From NCBI RefSeq assembly GCF_000425445.1, contig NZ_AUDL01000013.1, positions 97,676 through 161,675 on the forward strand: DNA of 64,000 nt, written 5' to 3'. Of this stretch, positions 7,890 to 16,036 are shown piece by piece. The stretch is from Flavobacterium denitrificans DSM 15936. GTDB taxonomy: Bacteria > Bacteroidota > Bacteroidia > Flavobacteriales > Flavobacteriaceae. A model generated the notes under the pieces. The model was not told where the DNA came from, did not search any database, and saw only the letters and a list, made by a program, of their open reading frames with translations. A program made the position numbers and the translations under genes. The stretch's first letter is position 1, and each line of letters begins with the position of its first letter.

Positions 7890-9980
7890 ATGGAAAGTTT
7901 TAGAACAGAAATAGAAAATCCGGTAGTTCAGAAGGAGATTATCGAATTAGAAAAAAAGATTCACTTATTCCGTGGAGGAAAAATTGATGATGAGCGTTTT
8001 CGTAGTCTTCGTTTAGCGCGTGGAATCTACGGTCAGCGTCAGGAAGGTGTGCAGATGATTCGTATCAAACTGCCATATGGTAAAGTAACCAGCGAGCAAT
8101 TAGTGCGTATCACACAAGTTTCAGACAAATATTCTACGGGACGTTTGCATATTACAACGCGTCAGGATATTCAGATTCACTATGTGAGTTTAGACCGAAC
8201 TCCTGAACTTTGGGCAGATTTGGCTAAAGACGATATCACGCTTCGTGAAGCATGTGGAAACACAGTAAGAAATATTACAGGAAGCGAATTAGCTGGAGTT
8301 GACGTAAACGAACCATTTGATGTTTCGCCTTATGCACACGGACTTTTTCAATACTTATTAAGAAACCCGATTTGTCAGGAAATGGGACGTAAATTCAAAA
8401 TTTCGTTCTCTTCTTCAGACGAGGATACGGCTTTGAGTTATTTACACGATTTAGGATTTATTCCGAAAATTAAAGACGGACAAAAAGGTTTCAAAATCAT
8501 GTTCGGAGGAGGTTTAGGATCTCAGCCAGCACATGCCGAATTACTTTCGGAGTTTATTCCGGTAAACGAAATCATTCCAACAGCAGAAGGAATCATCCGT
8601 ATTTTCGATAGATACGGAGAACGTGCAAAAAGAATGAAAGCGCGTATGAAATTCTTAATCAAAGAAATGGGAAGAGATGTTTTCCTGGATTTGGTTGAAC
8701 AAGAGAAAAAAGCCATCGCTTTTGAAACATACGAAATAGATACAACAGCTTTTGATGGTCCAATTCCAGAACCATTATTAGAAGTTCCGCAGGTTACAAT
8801 CGAAGATACAGAAGCGTATGAAGCGTGGAAAAAATCGAATGTAATCAAACAGAAACAAGACGGTTATTATGCTATTGGAATCAAAGTTTTATTAGGTGAT
8901 TTTTATACTGATAAAGCCAGATTATTAGCCGATTTAATTAAAAATTACGGAGCAAATGAATTACGTTTTTCATTGCGTCAAAATATTGTAATACGTCACA
9001 TAAAAGAAGAGAATTTACCTTTCTTTTATCAAGAATTAGCGAAGTTGGATTTTGTTCAGCTAGGATATAATTCAGTTGGAGATATTACGGCATGTCCGGG
9101 TACTGATACTTGTAATTTGGGGATTGCAAGTAGTACCGGTATTGCAGAAGAATTAGAAAGAGTTTTAACGGCAGAATATCCTCAGTATTTAAACAACCGC
9201 GAAATCGAAATTAAAATTTCAGGTTGTATGAATGCCTGCGGACAACATAATATGTCTGCAATTGGATTCCAGGGAATGTCTATCAACTCAGGAAAATTGG
9301 TTGCTCCGGCTTTACAAGTTTTATTAGGCGGAGGAAGATTAGGAAATGGAGCAGGACGTTTTGCTGATAAAGTAATCAAAGTGCCTAGTCGTAGAGGTCC
9401 TGATGCGTTGCGTACCATTTTAAATGATTTTGATGCTAACGGTAGCGGACAAAAATTCCTTGATTATTATGATACAAAAGGAGAAAAGTATTTCTACGAA
9501 ATCTTAAAACCGTATGCTGATGTTACGAATTTAACAGAAGCTGATTTTGTGGATTGGGGTAATGCAGACAATTATGTAAAAGCAGTTGGAGTTGGAGAAT
9601 GTGCCGGAGTTGTGATCGATTTAGTAGCAACATTATTGTTTGAAGCTAAAGAGAAATTAATCTTGGCTCAGGAATCTTTCGATGAGAAAAAATGGTCAGA
9701 TGCAATTTATCATGCTTATGCAGGATTTGTAAATGGAGCAAAAGCGTTGTTATTGTCAGAAAACCAAAAAACAAATCATCACGCAGGAATTGTAGACTTG
9801 TTTGATACTGTTTTTATCGAAAACAACAAAATCGAATTAAACTCAACTTTTAAAGACTTGGTTTACCAAATCAATAAAAATGAACCATCAGAAGCTTTCG
9901 CTAAAGATTACATTGCTCAGGCAGTTGTTTTCTTTGACAAAATCGAAACTTTTAGAGCTCAGGAATTAGAAAATGCTTAA
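7890..9980 (+). CDS. Siroheme sulfite (nitrite) reductase with C-terminal HEPN-like domain
   Basis: The 696-residue protein has two ferredoxin-like plus SiR-domain repeats. The siroheme/[4Fe-4S] ligands are ACPGTDTCNLG (about residues 400-410) and SGCMNACGQH (about 444-453). Family members reduce sulfite to sulfide or nitrite to ammonia. Placement after cysHDN and before cobA favours sulfite. Normal enzymes end near residue 555-570. Here about 130 more residues follow, with a helical segment DAIYHAYAGFVNGAKALLL (about 613-631) like HEPN domains. It lacks an evident Rx4-6H ribonuclease motif. The stop overlaps the cobA start by 8 nt, suggesting coupled translation. Confidence 0.9.
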   Translation: MESFRTEIENPVVQKEIIELEKKIHLFRGGKIDDERFRSLRLARGIYGQRQEGVQMIRIKLPYGKVTSEQLVRITQVSDKYSTGRLHITTRQDIQIHYVSLDRTPELWADLAKDDITLREACGNTVRNITGSELAGVDVNEPFDVSPYAHGLFQYLLRNPICQEMGRKFKISFSSSDEDTALSYLHDLGFIPKIKDGQKGFKIMFGGGLGSQPAHAELLSEFIPVNEIIPTAEGIIRIFDRYGERAKRMKARMKFLIKEMGRDVFLDLVEQEKKAIAFETYEIDTTAFDGPIPEPLLEVPQVTIEDTEAYEAWKKSNVIKQKQDGYYAIGIKVLLGDFYTDKARLLADLIKNYGANELRFSLRQNIVIRHIKEENLPFFYQELAKLDFVQLGYNSVGDITACPGTDTCNLGIASSTGIAEELERVLTAEYPQYLNNREIEIKISGCMNACGQHNMSAIGFQGMSINSGKLVAPALQVLLGGGRLGNGAGRFADKVIKVPSRRGPDALRTILNDFDANGSGQKFLDYYDTKGEKYFYEILKPYADVTNLTEADFVDWGNADNYVKAVGVGECAGVVIDLVATLLFEAKEKLILAQESFDEKKWSDAIYHAYAGFVNGAKALLLSENQKTNHHAGIVDLFDTVFIENNKIELNSTFKDLVYQINKNEPSEAFAKDYIAQAVVFFDKIETFRAQELENA

Positions 9981-10746
9981 TATAAAACCCAAAATAACTT
10001 TAGTCGGTGCAGGTCCGGGCGATCCCGATTTACTTACGCTCAAAGCTGTAAAAGCATTGGCTGAAGCTAATGTGGTTTTATATGACGCTTTGGCCAATGA
10101 AGAAATTCTGGATTACGCACCTAAAAATGCTATTAGAATTTTTGTTGGAAAAAGAATCGGAAATCATGCTTACACGCAGGATCAAATCAATCAATTGATT
10201 GTGGATAATGCATTGACATACGGAAACGTGGTAAGATTAAAAGGCGGAGATCCATTCATTTTTGGAAGAGGCGGAGAAGAAATTGATTTTGCAGAAAGTT
10301 TCGGAATTGAAACAATCGTGGTTCCTGGAATTTCATCAGTAGTTGCGGTTCCTGCAAGCCAAGGAATTTCAATTACAAAAAGAGGTGTTTCAGAAAGCTT
10401 TTGGGTCATTACAGGAACAACGTCTGACAGAAAATTATCTTCGGATATTGCCTTATCAGCGAAATCATCAGCAACCGTTGTGATTTTGATGGGAATGCAC
10501 AAATTGCCTCAAATCATCGATTTGTTTCAAAAAGAAGATAAAGGAAATTTACCCGTTGCCATCATCCAAAACGGAACAACAACAGAAGAAAAAGTAGGCG
10601 TTGGAACAGTAGATTCGATTTTAGAAGTTGTAAAACAAAAAGAATTGGGTTCACCAGCAATAATTGTTTTAGGCGAAGTTGTAAGAGAAAGCAATAAGCT
10701 AAAAGGATTTTACGAAGAATTTCTATCAAAAGAAATTGCAAGATAA
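9973..10746 (+). CDS. cobA: Uroporphyrinogen-III C-methyltransferase
   Basis: The 257-residue SAM-dependent enzyme converts uroporphyrinogen III to precorrin-2, the first step towards siroheme. The N-terminal VGAGPGDPDLLTLKA and internal VRLKGGDPFIFGRGGEE motifs are diagnostic. It overlaps the sulfite reductase gene by 8 nt, so cofactor synthesis is tied to production of the enzyme that uses it. Length is normal for the single-domain form, without a fused CysG N-domain. Confidence 0.94.
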   Translation: MLNIKPKITLVGAGPGDPDLLTLKAVKALAEANVVLYDALANEEILDYAPKNAIRIFVGKRIGNHAYTQDQINQLIVDNALTYGNVVRLKGGDPFIFGRGGEEIDFAESFGIETIVVPGISSVVAVPASQGISITKRGVSESFWVITGTTSDRKLSSDIALSAKSSATVVILMGMHKLPQIIDLFQKEDKGNLPVAIIQNGTTTEEKVGVGTVDSILEVVKQKELGSPAIIVLGEVVRESNKLKGFYEEFLSKEIAR

Positions 10747-10973
10747 TAAAACATAGCCTTGGGTTTCAACCCAAGGGAGAAGGAACTATTCATATTGTAG
10801 CGTCGAGTTTTAACTCGATGTACGCATGGTAATAACGTCGGATTTTAATCTGGGAAATAAAACGAAAGATTGGAATACATAGCCCGAGGTTTCAACCTTC
10901 GGGAACGCATGGATATTTAATTCAATACGCATCAAAAAATCATCTAATTTTGTTTAGATGAAATTAAATTAAA
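10747..10973 (+). repeat. Cluster of four REP-like palindromes between cobA and the Met8-type gene
   Basis: Family A copies ACATAGCC-n-GGTTTCAACC-n-GGGA lie at 10751-10778 and 10877-10905. Family B copies (GTAGCGTCGAGTTTTAACTC and a weaker TAACGTCGGATTTTAATC) lie at 10797-10824 and 10833-10855. Each is a short hairpin with a TTTCAA or TTTTAA centre. They interrupt an operon whose genes otherwise belong together. Confidence 0.75.
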
Positions 10974-11558
10974 ATGGAACAAAACGAATTATATCCCATA
11001 TTCCTAAAACTTCACAATTTGAACGTTTTAATTGTGGGCGGAGGAAATGTAGGTCTGGAAAAGCTTTCTTTCTTGCTAAAATCAAGTCCGAATGCTAATG
11101 TTGAGGTAGTGGCGCCTGATTTTCATTTAGAAATTAAGGTTTTAGCAGAAAAACATCCTTCAGTTAAATTGACGGAAAAAAAGTTTAAAAAGAAAATGCT
11201 CAAAAAGCGCCACATGGTAATCGCTTGCACAGACAAGTTGGAAGTCAATAAAAAGGTTTACGATTTAGCGAGAAAACGCTATTTGATTTGCAATATCGCC
11301 GATACGCCAGATTTATGTGATTATTATCTAGGCGGAATCGTAACAAAAGGAAATGTAAAAATAGCCATTTCAACAAACGGAAAATCGCCAACGACAGCAA
11401 AGAGATTACGTGAGTTTTTCGAAGAAGTAATTCCGGAAGATATCAATCAGATGGTTGAGAACCTAAACGAATACAGAAAGACCTTAAAAGGTAATTTTGA
11501 AGAAAAGGTTAAAAGAATGAACGAGATAACCGATTCATTGAAAAATAAGGAATTGTAA
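10974..11558 (+). CDS. Precorrin-2 dehydrogenase / sirohydrochlorin ferrochelatase (Met8/CysG-N type)
   Basis: The 194-residue protein has an N-terminal NAD-binding fold with LIVGGGNVGLEKLSFLL (about residues 20-36) and a later KIAISTNGKSPTTAKRLREF segment, as in yeast Met8p and the CysG N-terminal half. These enzymes oxidise precorrin-2 to sirohydrochlorin and insert iron to give siroheme. With CobA it completes siroheme synthesis for the sulfite reductase upstream. Whether it carries the chelatase activity cannot be read from sequence. It has a weak divide from cobA because of the REP cluster, so it may have its own promoter. Confidence 0.88.
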   Translation: MEQNELYPIFLKLHNLNVLIVGGGNVGLEKLSFLLKSSPNANVEVVAPDFHLEIKVLAEKHPSVKLTEKKFKKKMLKKRHMVIACTDKLEVNKKVYDLARKRYLICNIADTPDLCDYYLGGIVTKGNVKIAISTNGKSPTTAKRLREFFEEVIPEDINQMVENLNEYRKTLKGNFEEKVKRMNEITDSLKNKEL

Positions 11559-11583
11559 GAGTTCCGGAGGAATGTTTCATATT

Positions 11584-11611
11584 GTAGCGTCGGGTTTTAA
11601 CCCGATGGACG
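11584..11611 (+). repeat. REP-like palindrome, family B copy
   Basis: GTAGCGTCGGGTTTTAACCC and the following GATGGACG match the copy at 10797-10824 at nearly every position. It lies in the 187-bp gap between the siroheme synthase and flavoprotein genes. Confidence 0.75.
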
Positions 11612-11745
11612 AACGAGATAACCTCTTCATTAAAAAATAAAGAGTAAAAAGGTTTCGGGAAGAAATTAATGATAAAAATCATAGAAAATACAAGGATTTA
11701 TTCGTTTCTTTGCGTTATTAAGAATGATTATAAACAACAACCATA

Positions 11746-12798
11746 ATGATTAAAACAGATATACTTATAATTGGAGCAGGCCCAACAGGTTTATTTGCCG
11801 TATTTGAGGCAGGATTGTTAAAATTAAAATGCCACATTTTAGATGCTTTGCCTCAGCCAGGAGGACAGCTTTCAGAATTATATCCTAAAAAGCCTATTTA
11901 TGATATCCCAGGTTTTCCAGAAGTATTGGCCGGAGATTTAGTTGACGGTTTAATGGAGCAAATCAAACAATTTGAGCCAGGATTTACATTAGGAGAACGT
12001 GCAGAAACAATCGACAAACAAGAGGACGGATCTTTCATTGTAACCTCAAATAAAGGAACTAAATTCCACGCGCCTGTTATTGCAATCGCTGGAGGTTTAG
12101 GAAGTTTCGAGCCTCGTAAACCACTTATCGAAGATATCGAGTTTTATGAAGATAAAGGAGTAAAATACTTCATCAAAAATCCTGAGAAATTCAGAGACAA
12201 AAGAGTTGTTATTGCAGGAGGAGGAGATTCAGCATTAGACTGGTCAATTTTCTTAGCAAACGTAGCTTCTGAAGTAACTTTAGTTCACCGCAGAAATGAA
12301 TTTAGAGGAGCTTTAGATTCTGTTGAAAAAGTACAGGAATTAAAATCAGCTGGAAAAATCAAATTGATCACGCCAGCAGAAGTTATCGGGATCAACGGTG
12401 CTGAACACGTAGAATCATTAGATATCGAAGAAAACGGAGCACACCGTAAAATTGATTGCGATTATTTCATTCCGCTTTTCGGATTGACTCCAAAATTGGG
12501 TCCAATTGGAGACTGGGGATTAGAAATCGAGAAAAATGCCATTAAAGTAAATAATGCATTAGATTACCAAACAAACATTCCTGGAATCTTCGCTATTGGA
12601 GATATCAACACTTACCCAGGAAAATTAAAGTTAATCCTTTGTGGTTTCCACGAAGCAACTTTAATGTGCCAAGCTGCTTACTCAATCATCAATCCAGGTA
12701 AAAAATACGTATTGAAATATACAACAGTTTCTGGTGTAGACGGTTTCGACGGAACTCGTAAAGAAGCACCAAAAGCGGTTGTGAAGGCGATTGTCTAA
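11746..12798 (+). CDS. Ferredoxin-NADP+ reductase-like flavoprotein (TrxR-like fold)
   Basis: The 350-residue oxidoreductase has an FAD motif IIGAGPTGLFAVFEAG (residues 6-21), a NAD(P) motif VVIAGGGDSALDW (about 155-167) and a C-terminal FAD motif GIFAIGDINTYPGK (about 283-296). It lacks the CxxC redox pair of thioredoxin reductase, which marks the bacterial FNR branch. In this position it most likely supplies electrons through ferredoxin to the sulfite reductase (inference). A terminator follows. Confidence 0.88.
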   Translation: MIKTDILIIGAGPTGLFAVFEAGLLKLKCHILDALPQPGGQLSELYPKKPIYDIPGFPEVLAGDLVDGLMEQIKQFEPGFTLGERAETIDKQEDGSFIVTSNKGTKFHAPVIAIAGGLGSFEPRKPLIEDIEFYEDKGVKYFIKNPEKFRDKRVVIAGGGDSALDWSIFLANVASEVTLVHRRNEFRGALDSVEKVQELKSAGKIKLITPAEVIGINGAEHVESLDIEENGAHRKIDCDYFIPLFGLTPKLGPIGDWGLEIEKNAIKVNNALDYQTNIPGIFAIGDINTYPGKLKLILCGFHEATLMCQAAYSIINPGKKYVLKYTTVSGVDGFDGTRKEAPKAVVKAIV

Positions 12799-12835
12799 GG
12801 TTCTAAGTTGCTAAGACACTAAGATTTTTATATAC

Positions 12836-12867
12836 AAAGCTCAAACTTTTAGTTTGGGCTTTTTTTA
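12836..12867 (+). terminator. Terminator of the sulfur-assimilation operon
   Basis: The stem AAAGCTCAAACT / AGTTTGGGCTTT (one G-U pair) is followed by a T run. Confidence 0.8.
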
Positions 12868-13218
12868 TTCATCACGCAGAATCCCAGAGGGATGACATAT
12901 TTATAGAAAAGAAATTATTCATTTGCAAAAGAGCTCCAGCGGAGCGACATATCTCAAATGTGTCGCTCCGCTGGAGCTTTTATTTGCTTGGTTAATTGTT
13001 TCTATAAATATTATGCTCCTCCGAAGCTGAACAGTATAACAAAAAATGTATAAAACATAGCCAGTGGTTTCAACCACTGGAACACAACGAATAGACGCAA
13101 CGGATAATCACAATACGTTTCCTGTGGTTGAAACCACGGGCTATATTTGAAAATCGAGGGATAAACTTTAAACTTAGAAACTCAGTATCTTAGAGTCTTA
13201 GCGTCTTTAAAAAAACAT
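12868..13218. repeat. Gene-free stretch with a GC-rich hairpin and an inverted pair of REP-like palindromes
   Basis: At 12931-12978 an 18-bp perfect stem AGCTCCAGCGGAGCGACA pairs with its complement across a 12-nt loop, far more GC-rich than its surroundings. Family A REP-like copies lie at 13055-13082 (+) and 13121-13146 (-), facing each other like a BIME. The end (13170-13205) holds CTTAG-type low-complexity repeats. I see no gene. Confidence 0.65.
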
Positions 13219-13249
13219 TTGCAAATCGAAACCCTATTTCATACCTTTG
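13219..13249 (+). promoter_or_regulatory. Promoter of the metH leader
   Basis: TTG at 13219-13221 and TACCTTTG at 13242-13249, spaced 20 nt, match the Bacteroidetes consensus. The start would be near 13255, some 18 nt before the riboswitch. Confidence 0.7.
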
Positions 13250-13272
13250 CACTGTTCTTAAAATTATTGTTC

Positions 13273-13385
13273 GTTATCACGAAAGGCGGAGGGATAGACC
13301 CGATGAAACCTTAGCAACCCTTTATCATAAAGAAGGTGCTAAATTCTACTTTATACGACATTTTCCAGTATTAAAGATAGATAAC
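13273..13385 (+). ncRNA. SAM-I (S-box) riboswitch
   Basis: The P1 stem GTTATC (13273-13278) pairs with GATAAC (13380-13385). Inside are the S-box core elements: GGCGGAGGGATAGACCCGAT, GAAACCTTAGCAACC, and AAGGTGCTAAATTC. These bind S-adenosylmethionine, and the class normally shuts off methionine genes when SAM is high. It precedes the split methionine synthase genes by 350 nt. A classical terminator directly after P1 is not obvious, so the expression platform is unclear. Confidence 0.93.
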
Positions 13386-13489
13386 ACAAATACATTACTC
13401 GTATTTCTCAAAACTTTTCTCGATAACATATAATATTTACTGAAACAGATGCTGTATCAGGAGCGAATCATTGGCGTATTTTTGCAGTC

Positions 13490-13565
13490 AGTAGTTCCCG
13501 CTGTACACAAATATCTTTTATTCTGAACCCCAGAATAAAAGGATATTTGCTTCCATCGGGGCTAA
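13490..13565 (-). repeat. Variable-core hairpin element, copy 1
   Basis: On the - strand it begins TAGCCCCGATGGAAG and ends ACAGCGGGAACTA, with a central hairpin CCTTTTATTCTGGGG / TTCAGAATAAAAG. The ends match copies at 15815, 20361, 26813 and 63658, while the central stem differs. It lies inside the metH leader in antisense orientation. The remainder of the leader (13566-13735) holds two further palindromes and no gene. Confidence 0.75.
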
Positions 13566-13617
13566 TGAGCCAACAATAGTGCACTTTTGGAATTAATCTA
13601 AAAAAAATATCCGAAGC

Positions 13618-13650
13618 AAACCTAACAGGTTTTAAAAACCTGTTAGGTTT
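13618..13650. repeat. Perfect 33-bp palindrome in the metH leader
   Basis: AAACCTAACAGGTTTT pairs with AAAACCTGTTAGGTTT around a single A. No T run follows on the + strand, so it is a poor terminator despite the strong stem. A weaker relative (AAGGTTTTTAAAACCTT) lies at 15938-15960 before the second metH gene. Confidence 0.7.
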
Positions 13651-13689
13651 AAACTTCACAATCATAATAAAAAAAACTTAGCATCTTAG

Positions 13690-13707
13690 TCCCGATAGCT
13701 ATCGGGA
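13690..13707. repeat. 18-bp palindrome TCCCGATAGCTATCGGGA, copy 1
   Basis: A perfect palindrome sits inside a CTTAG-type low-complexity tract just upstream of the first metH gene. Identical copies occur at 15994-16011 and 21148-21165. Confidence 0.85.
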
Positions 13708-13735
13708 TAGATCTTAGAAGCTAAAACAAAAGAAT

Positions 13736-14740
13736 ATGGCAATTACGATAAAAGAAGCAATAAAAAAAAATATCCTAATCCTTGACGGAGCAATGGGAAC
13801 AATGTTGCAGCGCTATAATTTCTCAGAAGAAGATTTCAGAGGAGAGCGTTTCAAAGATTTCCCGCATCCGTTAAAAGGAAACAACGATTTACTATCCCTA
13901 ACACAACCACAAGCGATCCGCGATGTACATGCCGCTTATTACGAAGCAGGCGCCGACATTGTAGAAACCAATACCTTCTCAGGGACGACAATCGGTATGG
14001 CCGATTATCACATGGAAGATTTGGTTTACGAGTTAAACTACGAATCGGCAAAAATCGCAAGACAAGTAGCCGATGAGTTTACCGCAAAAAATCCGGAAAA
14101 ACCACGTTTCGTAGCCGGTTCAATTGGGCCGACAAACCGTACAGCAAGTATGTCGCCAGATGTAAACGATCCAGGTTACAGAGCCGTAACGTTTGACGAT
14201 TTACGAATTGCGTACAAACAACAAGCTGAAGCTTTAATGGATGGAGGATGTGATTTACTTTTAGTAGAAACCATTTTCGATACGTTAAACGCAAAAGCTG
14301 CGCTTTTTGCGATTGAAGAAGTAAAAGAAGAACGCAATCTGGATATTCCAATCATGGTTTCAGGAACCATTACAGATGCTTCAGGAAGAACACTTTCTGG
14401 GCAAACTGTTGAAGCATTTTTGATTTCAGTTTCGCATATTCCGTTGTTAAGTGTAGGATTCAATTGCGCTCTTGGAGCCGATTTGTTGAAACCGTATTTA
14501 AAAACATTAGCGCACAATACAAGCTTTAATGTTTCGGCGCATCCAAACGCAGGATTACCAAATGCTTTCGGACAATACGATGAAACACCAGAACAAACTC
14601 AGGCTTTTATTAAAGAATATTTAGAAGATAATTTAATCAATATCATCGGCGGTTGTTGCGGTACAACTCCAGATCATATTCGATTAATGGCTGAGGTTGC
14701 AAAGGATTACAAGCCAAGAGTTGCTCCGGTTTTTGAATGA
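13736..14740 (+). CDS. metH: Methionine synthase, homocysteine-binding part (homocysteine S-methyltransferase)
   Basis: The 334-residue protein equals the N-terminal domain of cobalamin-dependent methionine synthase. It carries the start motif [11 protein letters not shown] and the zinc-thiolate cysteines in VGFNCALG (about residue 242) and GGCCGTT (about 304-310), which bind homocysteine. The remaining MetH domains are encoded by a separate gene at 16037, so the two products must act together. It is under the SAM-I riboswitch. A nuclease gene intervenes before the second part. The protein is intact, not a frameshift product, since each part has its own start and complete domains. Confidence 0.93.
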   Translation: MAITIKEAIKKNILILDGAMGTMLQRYNFSEEDFRGERFKDFPHPLKGNNDLLSLTQPQAIRDVHAAYYEAGADIVETNTFSGTTIGMADYHMEDLVYELNYESAKIARQVADEFTAKNPEKPRFVAGSIGPTNRTASMSPDVNDPGYRAVTFDDLRIAYKQQAEALMDGGCDLLLVETIFDTLNAKAALFAIEEVKEERNLDIPIMVSGTITDASGRTLSGQTVEAFLISVSHIPLLSVGFNCALGADLLKPYLKTLAHNTSFNVSAHPNAGLPNAFGQYDETPEQTQAFIKEYLEDNLINIIGGCCGTTPDHIRLMAEVAKDYKPRVAPVFE

Positions 14741-14769
14741 TGATCTAATGAAAGTATTAATTGCTAATT

Positions 14770-15771
14770 ATGAGTCTAGAGAAACAACCATATAGTGAAC
14801 TTATTGATAAAATTGGCAGTTTGTTGCAACAAGGTAGACAACAAGCTGTACAATCAGTCAATACAATTTTGGTACAAACTTATTGGTATATAGGTCAACA
14901 TATCGTAGAGTTCGAGCAAAAAGGAAGTCAAAAAGCAGAATACGGAAGTCAATTATTTGAAAGGCTTTCAAAGGATTTGGTACAAGCCTATGGTAAAGGG
15001 TTTAGTAGATCTAATCTTTTATACATGCGTAAGTTATATTTATCGTTTCCAATAAGTGAGACACTGTCTCACGTATTGACTTGGAGTCATTATTTTGAAA
15101 TTTTGAAAGCTGACTCGGAATTAGAAATTAGTTTTTATACTAAACAATGTCAGCATGAGCGTTGGAGTGTGAGAGAATTAAAACGTCAAATGAAGAGTTC
15201 ATTGTTTGAAAGATTAGCTTTGAGCAAAGACAAAGAAGGCGTTTTGAGATTGGCTAAAGAAGGACATATTGTTGAAAATGCAGAAGATTTAATTAAAGAT
15301 CCTTTTGTATTGGACTTTTTAAATATTCCTGAACAACATCAATATTTAGAAAATGAACTGGAAGAAAAAATCATTTCCAATTTACAGCAATTCATTATGG
15401 AAATGGGAAAAGGATTCGCTTTTATAGGCAGACAATACCGAATGAGCATTGGGGGAAAACATTTTTATTTGGATTTGCTTTTTTATCATCGAATATTGAA
15501 ATGTTTTGTTTTGGTAGATTTAAAAAGAGGCGAAATTGATCATCAGGATATTGGTCAAATGAATTTGTATCTGAATTATTTTAAAAAAGAAGAAGCAACA
15601 GAAGGAGATAATGAACCAATTGGTATTGTATTGGGAGCACACAAAAATCATATTTTGGTTGAATATGCTACTGATAGTATTACAAATAAGGTTTTATTGA
15701 GCAAATATCAATTGTATTTGCCAGATAAAAAAACGCTTCAGAATCAATTGGATAAATTGCTGGAAGAATAA
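14770..15771 (+). CDS. PDDEXK nuclease, YhcG/DUF1016 family
   Basis: The 333-residue protein has the DUF1016 N-terminal helical region (about 1-150, with TYWYIGQHIVEFEQ and YGKGFSRSNLLYMRKLY) and a C-terminal PDDEXK-type core with FYLDLLFYHR and CFVLVDLKRGEIDH (about 233-260), giving D and DxK residues. YhcG proteins are found near restriction, toxin and other defence genes, and their exact job is uncertain. I used the ATG at 14770; a TTG at 14761 would add three residues. It lies between the two metH parts on the same strand, 29 nt after the first, with no metabolic link, so it looks like an insertion. Confidence 0.85.
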   Translation: MSLEKQPYSELIDKIGSLLQQGRQQAVQSVNTILVQTYWYIGQHIVEFEQKGSQKAEYGSQLFERLSKDLVQAYGKGFSRSNLLYMRKLYLSFPISETLSHVLTWSHYFEILKADSELEISFYTKQCQHERWSVRELKRQMKSSLFERLALSKDKEGVLRLAKEGHIVENAEDLIKDPFVLDFLNIPEQHQYLENELEEKIISNLQQFIMEMGKGFAFIGRQYRMSIGGKHFYLDLLFYHRILKCFVLVDLKRGEIDHQDIGQMNLYLNYFKKEEATEGDNEPIGIVLGAHKNHILVEYATDSITNKVLLSKYQLYLPDKKTLQNQLDKLLEE

Positions 15772-15814
15772 AATAATAAAAATTCGGAAAAACGTAAATA
15801 GTCTTATAAAACCG

Positions 15815-15907
15815 AGTTTGCGTGAGGGATAGAAGTGAAAAGCCCACAGCCTGACGAAGGAAGAGCGAGGACTTGTAACGGATAGCCCGACCCGGAGGGG
15901 CACGCCC
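15815..15907 (+). repeat. Variable-core hairpin element, copy 2
   Basis: It starts GCGTGAGGGATAGAAGTGAA and ends GACTTGTAACGGATAGCCCG. It shares the leading ACCGAGT box and the AGTGAAAAGCCC and GAGGACTTG segments with the copy at 63658-63804. The rest of the 265-bp spacer before the second metH gene holds a small palindrome (15938-15960) and the 18-bp palindrome. Confidence 0.65.
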
Positions 15908-15993
15908 AAATTAAAATATTGAAAACGAATATACCTATAAGGTTTTTAAAACCTTGCAGGAAAGAAAATAGAATAAAAAACTTAGAATCTAAG

Positions 15994-16011
15994 TCCCGAT
16001 AGCTATCGGGA
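15994..16011. repeat. 18-bp palindrome TCCCGATAGCTATCGGGA, copy 2
   Basis: Same sequence as at 13690-13707 and again in a CTTAG/AATCT tract about 25 nt before a metH start. The two metH leaders therefore end in near-equal structures. Confidence 0.85.
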
Positions 16012-16036
16012 TAGAATCTCAGTAACTTTAAAAGAA

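Noticed and set aside
13468..13665. 65-residue open frame on the - strand in the metH leader
   Set aside because: It runs through the variable-core element and a perfect palindrome, has no recognisable domain, and its codons come from repeat DNA.
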